A DNA stretch of 64,000 bases from Rana temporaria (lineage: Eukaryota > Chordata > Amphibia > Anura > Ranidae): assembly GCF_905171775.1 (NCBI RefSeq), contig NC_053494.1, positions 134,405,236 through 134,469,235 of the forward strand, written 5' to 3'. The notes beneath the pieces are model-generated. The model was not told the origin of the DNA, did no database searches, and saw only the letters and a program-made list of their open reading frames with translations. The position numbers and the translations under genes were made by a program. Shown here in pieces: positions 1-11,300 of the stretch. The stretch's first letter is position 1. The number at the start of each line of letters is the position of its first letter.

Positions 1-585
1 GTAATGGCGGCGATCTGCGATTTTTATTGGGACTGCGACGTTATGGCGGACACTTTTGACACATTTTTGGCGCCATTCACATTCATACTGCAATCAGTGC
101 TATAAATATGCACTAATTACTGTATAAATGTGACTGGCAGGGAAGGGGTTAACACTAGGGGGTGAGGAAGGGGTTAAATGTGTACCCTAATTAGTGTTCT
201 AACTGTGGGGGAAGGGGGGTGACTGGGGGGGGGTGACCGATCTGTGTCTCTATGTACAAGAGACACAGATCCGTCTCCTCTCTCCCCTGACAGCACCGCT
301 GTCTGCGAGAGCCGGGAATGAGAGATGATCTCATATGTAAACATATGAGATCATCTCTCATTGGCCGCACAGATCGCCTAGGAAACGGCCGCTCCGATTG
401 GCCGTTCACGGCGATCTGTGACTGGCTGTGTCCAAGGGACACGGCCAGCACAGCAGTTCCCCGCTGCGCGCTCGGGAGCGCGCGCGGGGAACGTGCAAAG
501 GGGCGGCCGTAAAAAGACGGCCTGTTAGAGTTTGGGAGCCGCGCTGAGGCCGTACAAAGTCGTACGGCCGTCAGCTAGTGGTTAA
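1..585 (-). mobile_element. TTAA-flanked nonautonomous DNA element, partial, inserted in L1 ORF2
   Basis: On the minus strand this starts TTAACCACTAGCTGACGG and runs off the window edge. The same internal sequence (AATGTGTCAAAAGTGTCCG, TAATGTCGCAGT and similar blocks) recurs in plus orientation near 25150-25330 and 27650-27750, which marks it as a dispersed family. The terminal TTAA (582-585) touches the LINE ORF2 reading frame, so it probably inserted there and the LINE should resume beyond position 1. TTAA duplication fits piggyBac or Kolobok types; I see no transposase. Confidence 0.7.
317..362. repeat. perfect 22-bp-arm palindrome
   Basis: Arms 317-338 and 341-362 are exact reverse complements with a 2-nt centre (AA at 339-340). 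It lies inside the TTAA-flanked element. A second, separate hairpin lies at about 240-272 (GATCTGTGTCTC ... GAGACACAGATC). Confidence 0.9.
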
Positions 586-3396
586 TTTGTCCCACAATGA
601 CAGCGAGTGTTTGATAATGGGGTTGCAAATGTTTCTGCGTGACTTGGGGGAGATCCATAATAAGTTAGCTGGTGGGACGGGGTCACATTCAGCCGCCTCT
701 ATCGCTACCCAGAGGGGTGCTTCCTTTTTTGCATGGTATTTGGCAAGGGTTGATATTTGTGCTGCTCTGTAGTAGTTCACCAAGTTCGGGTACCCTAATC
801 CTCTGTGTGTTTTGGGGAGGTGCAGTATTTGCGCTTTTATTCTAGGCTTGGAGGAGCCCCAGATAAAGGTCGCCATTCTTTTCTGTGCTATTCTCAAAAA
901 GTATGCCGGCAGTGGGACGGGGAGCACTCTGAAAAGATATAACAATTTTGGGAGAATTGTCATTTTGACTGCATTGATTCTTCCCAGCCATGACAGCGGG
1001 AGCTGAGACCAGGAGTTTAATACATTTGTTATGTGTTTAAGGAGAGGAGGGTAGTTGTGCGAGAATAGGTCAGAAGTGTCAGCGGTTAGATGGGTTCCTA
1101 GGTATGGGATGCTTTTATCAGTCCATTCGAAAGGAAGGCCTATTTTCGCTGCATTGAGTTCTATTTTTGAGAGGGATACATTTAACACTGAGCATTTTTG
1201 GGGGTTTATAACTAGACCTGAAAACGTCGCAAATCTATTGAGTAATGGGATGAGATTTGGGCCTGTTACTTGTGGGGAAGAAAGAAATAAAAGGATGTCA
1301 TCCGCAAATAAACATAATTTATGCTTAAAGCCACCTATTTCAATGCCTAAAATAGTGGGATCTGATCTAATTTTTTGGGCAAGCGGTTCTATGAGTAGGG
1401 CGAATAGTAATGGAGATAACGGACATCCCTGTCGTGTCCCTCTCTTGACATCAAAGGTGTCCGACCTATAACCTGCGTATTTAACATAAGCCTTAGGTTT
1501 ATTGTAGAGTTCCATAATCCATTTAATAAAGTTCGGGCCAAAGCCCCATTTCTGAAGAGTATAACTTAAATACGACCAGGAGATGGAGTCAACGGCTTGT
1601 TTGATATCCAGAGAAAGGAAACACGCCGGGATGCCCCTTTTTTTCGCTATGTGTGCTAGTAGGCATGCCCTACGTACATTATCACCTGCTTGTCTGGAGG
1701 GCATGAATCCTACTTGATCTCGGTGGATCAGGTTGCCAATGAATTTGTTGAGGCGGGTGGCTAAAATTTTACCTAACAATTTTATGTCCGTGTTTAGCAA
1801 GGAAATGGGACGATAATTGGTGCAGAGTGTGTCATCTGAATGCGGCTTGGGAATCATACATATCGTCGCTAATAATGATTCTGGTCTGAAAGATTTTTGG
1901 TTTAAAAAGTGATTGAAGGCTTCTGCCAGTCTAGGAGAGAGTTTTTCACTAAAACTTTTGAAGTATTGTGCTGAGAACCCATCAGGTCCTGGTCTCTTGT
2001 TTATTTTGAGATCCTGAATGGCAATAGTTACATCTTCTTGCGTGATTGGCTCTTCTAATTGTATTTTTTGTGTTTGGCTTAATTGTGGGAGATTAATTTC
2101 TGAGAAGAAGGAATCTGCTTCCGTCTCTTTGAATGCGTTAGATTCCGCGTAAAGTGTTTTTAGGTGCGAGCTAAATTTTTAGACTATTTTGATTGGATTG
2201 CTAGAAACTACATTGTTAGCTATTTTTAGTTTTATAGGCTTAAAGGTCTTGTTAAGCGAATTTAGCGCTCTGGCTAGATATGCCCCCGGTTTGTTCGCGT
2301 GTTTATAAAATTTGTGTCTAGTTCTGTTATGTGTTCTGTTTGCTGAATCAGTTAAAAACAAATCATATTCCAGGCGTGCTTTTTCAAGGCAAATTTTATT
2401 TCTAGGATTTTGGTTGTCTTGTAGGGCCAGGAAAGCCATGTTATATTCTGTTTCTAGTTTCTTTGCAATTTGAACCCGTTCCCTTTTAAGAATTCCCAGT
2501 TGCCGCTGAAATGTTCCTCTGAGAACTGGCTTATGTGCTTCCCATAAGGTGAGTGCGGATATTTCAGGACTAGCGTTGTGGTCTATGTATTCTTTTAGAG
2601 CCTGCTCAATGCTCTGGCAGTGGATCGGGTGTTTGAGCAAAATCTCAGGGAGGTACCAGGTGGGGTCATGGCTTTTCGGAATGACAGAAGCTATTGTGGT
2701 ATATACAGCGTTGTGGTCTGACCATGGGATGGGTATAATGTTTGAATGTAATATTTCCGGAGCCATACCGATTGTTACAAAAATATGATCTATTCGACTG
2801 AATGATTGGTGTGGGTTCGAAAAATATGTATAATTTCGCTTCGTGGGGTTGGCTTCTCTCCATGTATCTACTAGATTGTGTTTGGATAGTAGATTGGGGA
2901 GAGTCCATTTGGCTTGATGCTTAGGTGGGGTGTAGGGGGTTTTATCTAGGAACGGGAGAAGGACTTGGTTGGAGTCTCCGCAGACGAAGAGGGTTCCTGT
3001 TTTGTGCAAATTAATTATTTGGAAGAGATGTGATAAAAAGGGTATTGGATTGAGGTTAGGGGCATAATATGATACTACAGTGATTTCAGAATCCATTATT
3101 TGGCCTGTTAAAATAAGGTATCTACCTTCCGGGTCTTTGATTTGAGATTTTAGTGTAAAGAGTGTGGTGCGATGGAATGCGATTAGGGTTCCTCTTTTTT
3201 TGACCGAGGCGGATGCTGTATAAACTTGTGGATATGAGGGGTTGAAAAATTTAGGTGTTGAGTTAGTGGTGAAGTGGGTTTCCTGTAGGCAAACAATGTG
3301 GGCCCTTTTGGCTTGGAAAGTTCTAAAAGCTTTGGTACGTTTCTGTGGTACATTTAGGCCCTGCACATTTAGAGACAATAAATTCAATGGTGCCAT
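586..3396 (-). pseudogene. L1-type ORF2 (endonuclease + reverse transcriptase), one premature stop, 3' end missing
   Basis: This encodes the L1 endonuclease/reverse transcriptase that performs target-primed reverse transcription. The endonuclease half (start at 3396) shows the expected catalytic pieces: N10 in LSLNVQGLN, E39 in CLQETHF, D141 in CGDSNQ, D203/H204 in RIDHIF and D227/H228 in WSDHNA. A TAA at 2181-2179 ends this part at codon 406. The same frame then continues open through the linker and the RT domain: motif A LSLDIKQA, motif B TRQGCPLSPLLF, motif C LFADDILLFL. The endonuclease start and the RT part are exactly 513 codons apart, so the stop is the only break seen. About 937 codons remain before the TTAA element cuts it, against roughly 1200-1300 usual for L1 ORF2, so the C-terminal region is absent. 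Confidence 0.9.
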
Positions 3397-4548
3397 GGTA
3401 GCTTTACCTCTCTGCCCGTCTTATCATGATGATTCGTGTGGCAGTTGGCCAGCCCATTTCCTGCAGACTTGGGGAACGGAAGGGGGAGAGGGGGTCCGGA
3501 GTAATCAACCTTGGAGAGGGGGAAAAACACAAAACAAATTAGTAGTTGAACAATCAACAGTACACAAATGAAGTACAATACGTTTACTAGTGGCTGGGAA
3601 AAACCTTTCCAGCCAAGGGGAAAGGGGATCTTGTTGATTCCCCGCTTAATACTGCGGGGACCCGAGGAGATCATGGTGGGGCGCATGTTGTTTCCGTGCG
3701 GTGGGGGACCGCTTTTTAAGTAATCAGTGAAACACCTTGTGAGTACTTTGTACTTTGTTTAATTTATAAACGAATTTCGAACAGGGTAATCCACATGTCC
3801 TGTACTCATTTGTACAAGCACGTGGCAAGGGGGGGGGGGGGAATTTTGCAGTAAAGCTCTTAACTAGATTGCTGCACATAGATAGATTCTATATCATTCT
3901 GACGGTGGTGGTACGTTAGGATATGAAATTATGTTGGGGTGTTGGGGGATTATTCCTCTGGGGTTGCTGGTATCGGGTTCGCTGGAGTACTGATTTTATG
4001 CTACAAGAATCTATAAGCTAGGTGGGGGTATGGTTGTGCTAGTTGTAACAAAGTGTTGAATAGTGCCCAATACCCAGTTCTAGGTTGATTCCAGCCATCC
4101 TGAGGTAGAAAATAAAAGGAGGGTGCGTATCTTAGATCAGTCCGAGTAAATATACAGTATAGCGAGAAGTGGTGTTGGTTTTGCATGTAGGAGCATACTA
4201 AAGTTCTAGGCATTTATTGAGTAAAGGATAGAAGAAGTGGTGGGGTGTGACAGTGAGAATATAGGTGTTAAGGATGAATGATATGAAGAAATTGGATGTA
4301 GTGTGTGCTAAGTGAGTATAGGGGGAGAAACAGATTGATATGATTATCATGGATTAGGAAGATCTTAATGTACAAAAGGTCGGCATTGGCCCCCCCCCCC
4401 CCCCCCGCCCGAAGGCGAGGAGGGGGGGAGGAGAAAAAAGGAAGGGGGGAGGGAGAGAGACCAAAATAGAGAGAAGGAAAAAAAAAATAAGAATGGAAAT
4501 AAGAATCCACAATCAAAAATCGCCAGACTCTTAGTCCAATCAAACTGT
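3397..4548 (-). other. inter-ORF spacer of the L1 element
   Basis: About 1.15 kb separates ORF1 and ORF2, far more than the usual short L1 spacer. It holds a 16-base C run near 4390-4406, a purine-rich stretch (4420-4500) and a G run at about 3831-3841. No conserved protein is visible. It may be family-specific sequence or an old insertion. Confidence 0.6.
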
Positions 4549-5712
4549 TCATCTCTTCCTATGGGACTCCATTGTAGGTAGGGCAAGAAGTGAATTTGGA
4601 AGTTCTTCTAGTAGGTGGTCAGTCCATGGTGTCCTCTTGGTCATGAGGTTGCCCCGTTTATTGGCATGCTGTAATCCGTTGCTTTTCTCAGGTTGGGTGG
4701 ATTCATTGTGGGAAGATGCTGATGCTGATCTTCTGCGTGAGGAGTTATTGGCAGTGGTTCGGTCAATAAGCTTTAGATCCATTAAGGCTTGGTGCAACTG
4801 ATCTGGTGATCTGCATACTATTTTAGAACCCTGATAAGTGAACTGTAGGGAAAATGGAAATCCCCATTGATACTTGATTTGGTGTTGTTGAAGTTCCATC
4901 AAGAGGGGCTTCATTGCACGCCGTTTGGTGATTGTCAGCTGAGAAATATCAGCGAATAACTGGTAGTTGTGCCCCTGGAAGGTTAGACTGTTCTTTTCCC
5001 TGGCTGCTTCAAGGACCTGTTCTTTTGTCCTATAATAGTGGAATTTTACGATGATGTCCCTGGGAGGTCCCTCCGCTTTCCTTGGGGCTAGTGCCCTGTG
5101 GACTCTGTCAAATTCCAGTCTCTCTACTGTCATTCCCGGTATCAATTCCTGGCATATAGCTAATATAGTACCTGGAAGATCAAGGACTGTCTCAGGGATG
5201 CCCCTAAACCTTAAGTTTGACCTCCTGGCGCGGTTTTCAAAATCTTCTAATTTGGTTTGAAGTGCCATGTTCTCCTCTTTGAGTGTTTCTAGTTCAGATT
5301 GGTAGTCCTGTGTATAAATTTCTAATTCTTCCATCTTAGTCTCCAAGGTCTCAGTGCGACTACCCAGGTCCCTTATTTCTTTAGTGAGGCTTGAGGTAAT
5401 TTGATCTGAGGTGCGCTTTAATGCTTTCTTCAGCATCCTCTCAAATTGCTGTATAAATTCTGAGGGGACAGCTGTGCTTGATGCAGCAGCCTGTGAGGTG
5501 TCAGAAAGCTCCTCATGTTCACTATCTGAGCTCAAAGGACTCAGGGAGATGGCTGGCTTCATTAGCTTTGTTGTAATTCTTTTGCCTTTCCCTGCGGTGC
5601 GGACTTCTGAGGTGGCTGAGGTGTTTGCCGCTTTTTTAGCTGAGCCCTTTGTGTGCTGGGCAGCGCTGTTGGGGCTCGTTTTTGTCTTATTTCTTGCACC
5701 CCCCAACACCAT
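4549..5712 (-). CDS. L1-type ORF1 protein (RNA-binding coiled-coil protein)
   Basis: Intact 387-residue ORF. L1 ORF1p binds the LINE RNA as a trimer in the cytoplasmic ribonucleoprotein and acts as a nucleic-acid chaperone. Visible here: a basic, low-complexity N-terminus; a predicted coiled coil at about residues 100-160 rich in E, L and K; an RRM-like segment beginning near ARRSNLRFRGIPE; and a C-terminal domain with FHYYRTKEQVLEAAREK and ITKRRAMKPLL, which resemble the ORF1p CTD. The ATG at 5712-5710 follows a 168-base leader. No stop or frameshift is seen. The family assignment is from motif recognition. Confidence 0.88.
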   Translation of the reverse strand: MVLGGARNKTKTSPNSAAQHTKGSAKKAANTSATSEVRTAGKGKRITTKLMKPAISLSPLSSDSEHEELSDTSQAAASSTAVPSEFIQQFERMLKKALKRTSDQITSSLTKEIRDLGSRTETLETKMEELEIYTQDYQSELETLKEENMALQTKLEDFENRARRSNLRFRGIPETVLDLPGTILAICQELIPGMTVERLEFDRVHRALAPRKAEGPPRDIIVKFHYYRTKEQVLEAAREKNSLTFQGHNYQLFADISQLTITKRRAMKPLLMELQQHQIKYQWGFPFSLQFTYQGSKIVCRSPDQLHQALMDLKLIDRTTANNSSRRRSASASSHNESTQPEKSNGLQHANKRGNLMTKRTPWTDHLLEELPNSLLALPTMESHRKR

Positions 5713-5880
5713 TTTGGTATTAAAATGTTCCCCTCACCTCCCGGGGTGATGTCCTCTCTGTCCTGTTCTTTTGCGGCTCCAGTTATTTATTAATATCTGC
5801 GGTAAATTCCCCTCACGGAGCGGAGCACTAGTGCAGCATGTCTGTGCAGCTAGACCCCACCCACACGCCTCTCCCTCATC
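5713..5880 (-). promoter_or_regulatory. putative 5' UTR / internal promoter of the L1 element
   Basis: GC-rich segment between the ORF1 start and the apparent 5' end (minus strand begins near GAGGGAGAGGCGTGTGG). L1 elements carry internal promoters in this position; activity here is inference. Confidence 0.4.
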
Positions 5881-7004
5881 ATTTTCAAACAGAATACATT
5901 TTATTTACCCATCAGTTTAAAAAGGGATTTGTCGTATTCAGAAAGCATTCCCTCAAATTTGTCTGTTACATTTAAAAATGCAATAAAAACTCTTAGAAAC
6001 TTTATTAGAAGGAAAGTTCCACTTAAGCAATCTCTGGACAATGGACATTGATAAAAACGTTACCAAAGGACACAGGGTATACACGTATGCCCTTTTCTCC
6101 CTGCTGGTCCCCCCACACATTTGCCCACAATTCCCAGCTGCTAAAATGACAGCCAGAAGTTGCTCTGTAAAGGCACTGTCAAATGGATCTTGTGACACAG
6201 TGTTTATACACAGTGTTCACATTTGAGATAAAAAGATACAAAGTAACCTTGTTACTTTTGAATTTACTCGTTTCCACCCATATGCAGCTCAGACGGAGGA
6301 GCCTCCATTTGCATATGATGTCAGTTAAAGCAACCTGACAAGTTAAAAAAAAAATAATTGTTACTATTTAAAGCCTTATTAACCCTTAGTTTAACCTAAT
6401 AAATTCCTTATTTTATATTCCTATGTTTCTAGCCATTAATAGCTACAATTTTTGTATTGTTATTTCATGTGTTTATTATTTTTTTTTTTTTTGTGTGTGT
6501 TGCATAAAAAAACAGAAAGTTTAGGAAAAAATGCACCTGCAATCTGATTAGTTATGAGTATCCCACAATCTGATGCCCGTGCCATCCCACACTGCCCCAT
6601 TAAATGAAAAGTATAGCCTTAGCTCTTTGGCCCATACTTCTCCTATGGAGCACAGGAGCTAGCTTTGCACTGCTGTGACCCAGATTCAGCTGACAGCGAG
6701 ATAAAGCTGCAGTTATCCAAACAATAATGTTGAGATCTGCCCTGATGCCTGACCGGTAGCTGGCTTAGTCTCTCAGTGCACCACTGAGAGCATGAGCCAG
6801 CCTGTAGGCAGGTGCAGCAAGCTAGTCTGCCACTAGGTGAATCTGTGCTAGAAAAGTTTTTGGTTACAACAGTCAGTGTCATCAAGTGCTAGGCCCCTTT
6901 CAGTTAGAACCCTCCTATAGTGATGTCATGGGTGGGTCAGTGCCCAGTTATGAGTCAGGATGGGAGGAGCCCTAGTGTTCTTGGGGCATGAGAGCCAAAC
7001 ACCC
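5881..7004. other. unassigned host-like DNA left of the hAT element
   Basis: AT-rich DNA without a convincing gene. Short ORFs lack domains. The last bases before 7005 and the first after 23963 should have been contiguous before the hAT inserted. Confidence 0.6.
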
Positions 7005-7012
7005 CACACCAG
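7005..7012. repeat. left 8-bp target-site duplication of the hAT element
   Basis: CACACCAG, identical to 23956-23963. Eight-base duplications are the hAT hallmark. Confidence 0.93.
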
Positions 7013-7135
7013 TAGTGTTGCTCACGAATATTCGCATTGCGAATATTCGACTCGAATATAGCATATTCGAGAAATCGCGCTATATTTCGAAATTCGCGGT
7101 GAATATTCGCAATTCCGAATATTCGATTTTTTACA
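7013..7135 (+). repeat. left TIR and palindromic subterminal repeats of the hAT
   Basis: TAGTGTTGCTCA is followed by repeated CGAATATTCG, GCATTGCG and TATTTCGAAATTCGCG motifs. The first eight bases match the right terminus exactly and the rest is loosely inverted. Such clustered subterminal motifs are candidate transposase-binding sites. Confidence 0.75.
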
Positions 7136-7149
7136 ATTTTTTTTTTGAA

Positions 7150-7550
7150 TCAGATCACATCCTAGATATCTCCATCGACGTCTAAAAGCATTGCTGGTAT
7201 CATTAGAGACCCTGGGCCGAGTAGCTGAAGCGTTCATTGAATTTTCCAGAAAGATCGCAATGCGATTATTCGGCAAACGCAATATCGCGCGATTATTTTC
7301 CTCGCCCCGATCTTCCGCATCAGAGCGATTTTTACAGTTTCATTTTTAAAACAGATCACATCCTAGTGATCTCCATAGACGTCTGAAAGCATTGCTGGTA
7401 TGATTAGAGCCATTGGGCCGAGTAGCTGAAGCGATCATTTTATATTGCCGAATATTCGCAATGCGAATATTCGGCAATAGGAATATTGCGCGATTATTTG
7501 CTCCGCCCTTTTGCATCAGAGCCAATCAGAGTTCTCCTTCCACACTCGTC
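7150..7550 (+). repeat. two diverged ~201-bp direct repeats in the left subterminal region
   Basis: CAGATCACATCCTA occurs at 7151 and 7352, followed in both copies by ATCTCCAT.GACGTCT.AAAGCATTGCTGGTAT and GGGCCGAGTAGCTGAAGCG. Each copy ends in GCGATTATT and GCATCAGAGC. This parallels the 97-bp repeats near the right end. Confidence 0.8.
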
Positions 7551-7625
7551 ACAGGTTAGCAACCAATAGGAACCTGCCTGCATGGACATTATATAAGCTC
7601 ACTCCCAGCACCATTTCATTGCAGA
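7505..7625 (+). promoter_or_regulatory. putative transposase promoter (CCAAT boxes and TATA box)
   Basis: CCAAT motifs occur in GAGCCAATCAGAG (about 7519-7531) and AACCAATAGG (7561-7570), followed by TTATATAAG (7589-7597). That spacing predicts a start near 7620, about 770 bases before the transposase ATG. No other promoter-like cluster is seen upstream. Function is inferred from motifs. Confidence 0.5.
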
Positions 7626-8090
7626 TTCAGAAGCTGGCTATAGAGTGTGGAGGCTGTTTCTGTGTTCCTGGTTTCCTGTGTCTTTGTTCTTGATTGATTT
7701 AGATCATCACCAGCATTGCTATTTAGTGATTCCAGTGGATCTTTTCCAGTATATCAACTGCTTTTTTCAAAGCAATAGACCCAAGAGCTTTTTTCAAAGC
7801 TACGTTTTGTGCTGTTTTGTGCTGTTTTTTTCATTTGTGTTACTGTTTGATCCTGCAATCCTCCCTGTTCAGTTATATTTGCAAGAGATTTCAGAACACA
7901 TATTGATCTGAGCTTTATAAAAGAGCTTTTCTAAAAGCTAAGTTTTGTTCATCTTGTGTTACTGTTAGATCTTGCAGGTTCGCTGTTCAGTGATATTTGA
8001 TAGGCATCTCAGTTCAAATTTTGTTTAGTTTTCCCTAAAGAGCTTTTATAAAAGCTAAGTTTTGTGTTCAGTTTAGTTAAATTTTGTGTA

Positions 8091-8236
8091 GTAAGTGTAC
8101 ACACTGTTAGTGTACATTTATTTCATCTAGCTTAGCTTAGTGTGTGTTTAGTGTCTGTGTTTTGTGTTTAAAAAAAAAAAAAAAAAAAAAAGTTAGTGTT
8201 TGTTTAGTGCTTTTTTTTTTTTTCTTTAATTTTGTA
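8091..8236 (+). other. possible 5' UTR intron of the transposase gene
   Basis: GTAAGT at 8091 could be a donor. A long T-rich tract (8211-8229) ending in TTTTGTAG at 8236 could be an acceptor. The pair would remove 146 bases of leader containing poly(A) and poly(T) runs and leave the ATG at 8392 in the second exon. Transcript evidence is lacking. Confidence 0.35.
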
Positions 8237-8391
8237 GTCCTTGTCTGGTGTACTACTTTTCTTATAGTTTAGTAGCTGTCTGTGTACGTCTTTGTCTGCG
8301 TGCCTGTCTTGTAAAAAAAACACAAAAACACATTTTGTTCACATTTTCCCCCCCAATAAAGTTTAACCCCCCCACACACATATCAGCAATA

Positions 8392-11300
8392 ATGAGCGGC
8401 ATCCGTGGCCGTGGCAGCAGGGGTAGGGGAGTTACTCCCAGTGCTGGATCGCTGCCAGCACGGGGTACCTCTCGTGCCCCTACTAGTGGTAGAGGATCGG
8501 GTGCAAGGGGAGTACGCCTGATCCGGGAGTTCTTCCCATCGGGCAGCCGCCCGATATTGCCATCTCAGGCTCAAGTAGTGGTGGACTACATGGGGCACAG
8601 CAGTGCCACTGAGTCGTCGGTCCCGACTCACAGTAGTACCACCATTACACCGTTGCCTGTACTACCCCCCCCCAGCCCCCAAGAGTCCAGCATCTTACTG
8701 TTCGACAGCGACAGTGATAGGGATCTCTTGGGGGAGGCCATGCATCAGGCAGACCTCCAGCTCTGTCCTGATGGTCAGGACCTTTTTGAAGGGATGGATG
8801 AGGAGGATGGGATACCTGCTGGCAGTATCCCAGAGACATCCCTTCAAACTGGTGCTGCTGTTTTGGTGCAGGAAACAGCAGCACCTAGTCAGACCCAGGC
8901 GTGGGTGAGGGGACAGCGGAGCCAGGCTAGAGGCTCCATGTCACGTGGTTCCCTCAGACCAACACATCTCAGCCCTTGGTCTGACATCTCTGGGGGCGAA
9001 GAGGGTGACCCATCATGGTTGCCATCTGACGCGTCGGCTCACTACGTCAGTGACGACGGGGAAGGTAGGCACCCTGGTGAAACGGTGCGCCAGGTCACCA
9101 CCAGGGAGACCATCGTCAGGGTCTCCACTGGTGATGGCAGCAGGAGGTGTCAGGAGGAGGAGCAGCAGCAGCAGCAGCAGCAGCAGGCAGCTCCACCTGT
9201 GCGCACCGAATCCCAGCAGGTGCAAGTAAGCGTCACCCCATCTGACAGGAGGGCGGTGCTGAAGTCACCTGTCTGGAATTTCTTTACCCTGGTGGCAGAC
9301 AACCCTACCGTGGCCATCTGCCGGATTTGTAAAGTGAGGGTGAAGAGAGGGAAGTGTTTGGCTCGGGTGGGTACCACAGCCCTGAACCAGCACCTGAGGA
9401 TAAACCACTGGGCGTTGTATGAAGAGATGAAGCGTGGTGGTGGTAGCAGCGCCACCACCACACGTGAGCAGGGTACAGCAGCCCCTGCCACATCTTCATC
9501 TGTTTCCAGCAGGTCATGCCCCCCCGCTCCCTCTAGTAGAGGTACTGGTACCGGCAGCCAGACCTCTACTTCCACAGCACCCTCCACGTCTGTGTCCCGC
9601 ACTGCCGTCCGGCGCCAGGCGTCGATTTCAGACGCCTTTGACCGCACCACTCCCTTCCCCCCTGGAGACCGACGTGTGCGTTCCCTCAATGGGCTCCTGG
9701 CAAGGGTTATTGCCCAACATCTGCTGCCCTTCAACATAGTTGACAGCAACCCCTTCAGGCAGATGTTGGAGCAGGCCCAACCCCAATGGCGTGTCCCCAG
9801 CCGCCATTTCTTTGCCAGGACTGGTGTCCCTGCCCTACACCAGCACATTGTGCAGAATGTAACCCTGTCGCTGGATCACGCTGTCAGCGACAGGGTTCAT
9901 CTGACAATGGATGGCTGGACCAGCAGGCATGGGCAGGGACGCTACATCAGCTTCACGGCCCATTGGGTTTCCCTCCGAGGCGTCGGTGAGGGATCGTCGG
10001 CAACCGATCTTGTGGTGCCGCCCCGGGGTGTCCAGGGGAGAACTGCTGGTCTCCCTCAAGCCACTGTCTCCGCAGCTGCTGAGCCTCCAAGCAAGCGCCC
10101 CCGTAGCTACTCAAGTGTGGGGCACGTGCGCTGTCAGGCCGTGCTCCAGCTTGTTAGTTTAGGGGACCGGAGACACACTGCAGAAGAAGTGCTGAAAGCA
10201 CTTCAAGCTCAGGTCCAGAAGTGGCTGACACCCCGAAGGCTCCAGCCAGGTATGGTTGTCTGCGATAACGGCAGCAACCTACTCGCCGCCCTCCATGCTG
10301 GCAGTCTGACGCACGTGCCCTGTCTGGCACATGTCCTCAACCTGGTGGTGCAGAAGTTCCTGCGCACTTATCCAGGGTTGAGTGACATTGTGGCAAAGGC
10401 GCGTAGGATTGCCAGCCACTTCAGGCGCTCCCCAACCGCTACCGCGTCCCTGTCCAAATTGCAGCGGAAGTACAATCTGCCCCTTCACAGGCTGATTGTG
10501 GACAGTGTGACGCGGTGGAACTCCACCCTCCACATGCTGAAGAGGTTGTGGGAGCAGCAAAGGGCGGTGAGGGAGTACCTGATGGAACTAGGCACTCAGA
10601 GGGCTTCACCACAACTCCCTTTCATCGCCTGTGCGGAGTGGGGGCAGATAAACCAGGTCTGCCAAGTGTTGTCCTCCTTCGAGCAGGCGACCAAGATGGT
10701 CAGCAGTGAGCAAATTGGCCTCAATAGCGTGCTGCCAATACTGTTCATGCTGGAGAGGACACTAGATCGCCTGCTCGAGGCTGGGGAGAGTGCCTTGGTG
10801 GAGCAGGAGGAGTCAGCAATGCTCCACCGAGACCAGGGCCAGGACGAGGAGGAGGAGGAGGAGGATGATGATGAAGAGGAGGAGGAGGTGGTTGCTGGTG
10901 TCGTCCCGGAGTCAGGGCATGGTCAGGAGGGAGAGCCGGTGTTGGGGGCACCGATAGTCCGGGGGTTGGGCATGTCTGAGTTTGACCAGCAGCGCCTCAG
11001 GGAAGAAGAGTCGCACCTCATTCACCTGGCCAGCATTGAGGAGTCACAGCGGGCTGTGCTCTTCCCCATGGCTGCCCACATGCTGAGATGCCTCAGGAGG
11101 GACCCCCGGGTTAAGACCATCAAGACGAGGGATGATTTCTGGATGGCCACCCTTTTGGATCCCAGGTGCAAGGGGAAACTGGAGCAGTTCATCCCAGCCA
11201 GCCGGAGGCAGCACCGGATGGAGGAACTGCAGGCAGCCATTGTCAGACGGTTGGAGCAGGCAACTCCCCGGCCTCCAGTTGTCCCCCCTCATCTCACCCA

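Larger units (their letters stand above)
586..5880 (-). mobile_element. L1-type LINE, nearly full 5' part, 3' side interrupted
   Basis: The minus strand reads: GC-rich 5' leader (5713-5880), ORF1 (5712-4549), a long spacer (4548-3397), then ORF2 with apurinic-type endonuclease and reverse transcriptase (3396 to 586). ORF1 is open and ORF2 has one in-frame stop, so this copy is not very old. The 3' end of ORF2 and the 3' UTR are missing because a TTAA-flanked element abuts at 582-585. Confidence 0.88.

Noticed and set aside
8248..8391. Upstream extension of the hAT transposase frame
   Set aside because: It begins with GTG, is low in domain content and overlaps a likely splice acceptor. ATG 8392 has better context.
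9150..9848. 232-codon minus-strand ORF over the hAT transposase
   Set aside because: Shadow of the GC-rich coding strand; its Cys-rich C-terminus is antisense of the CAG tract.
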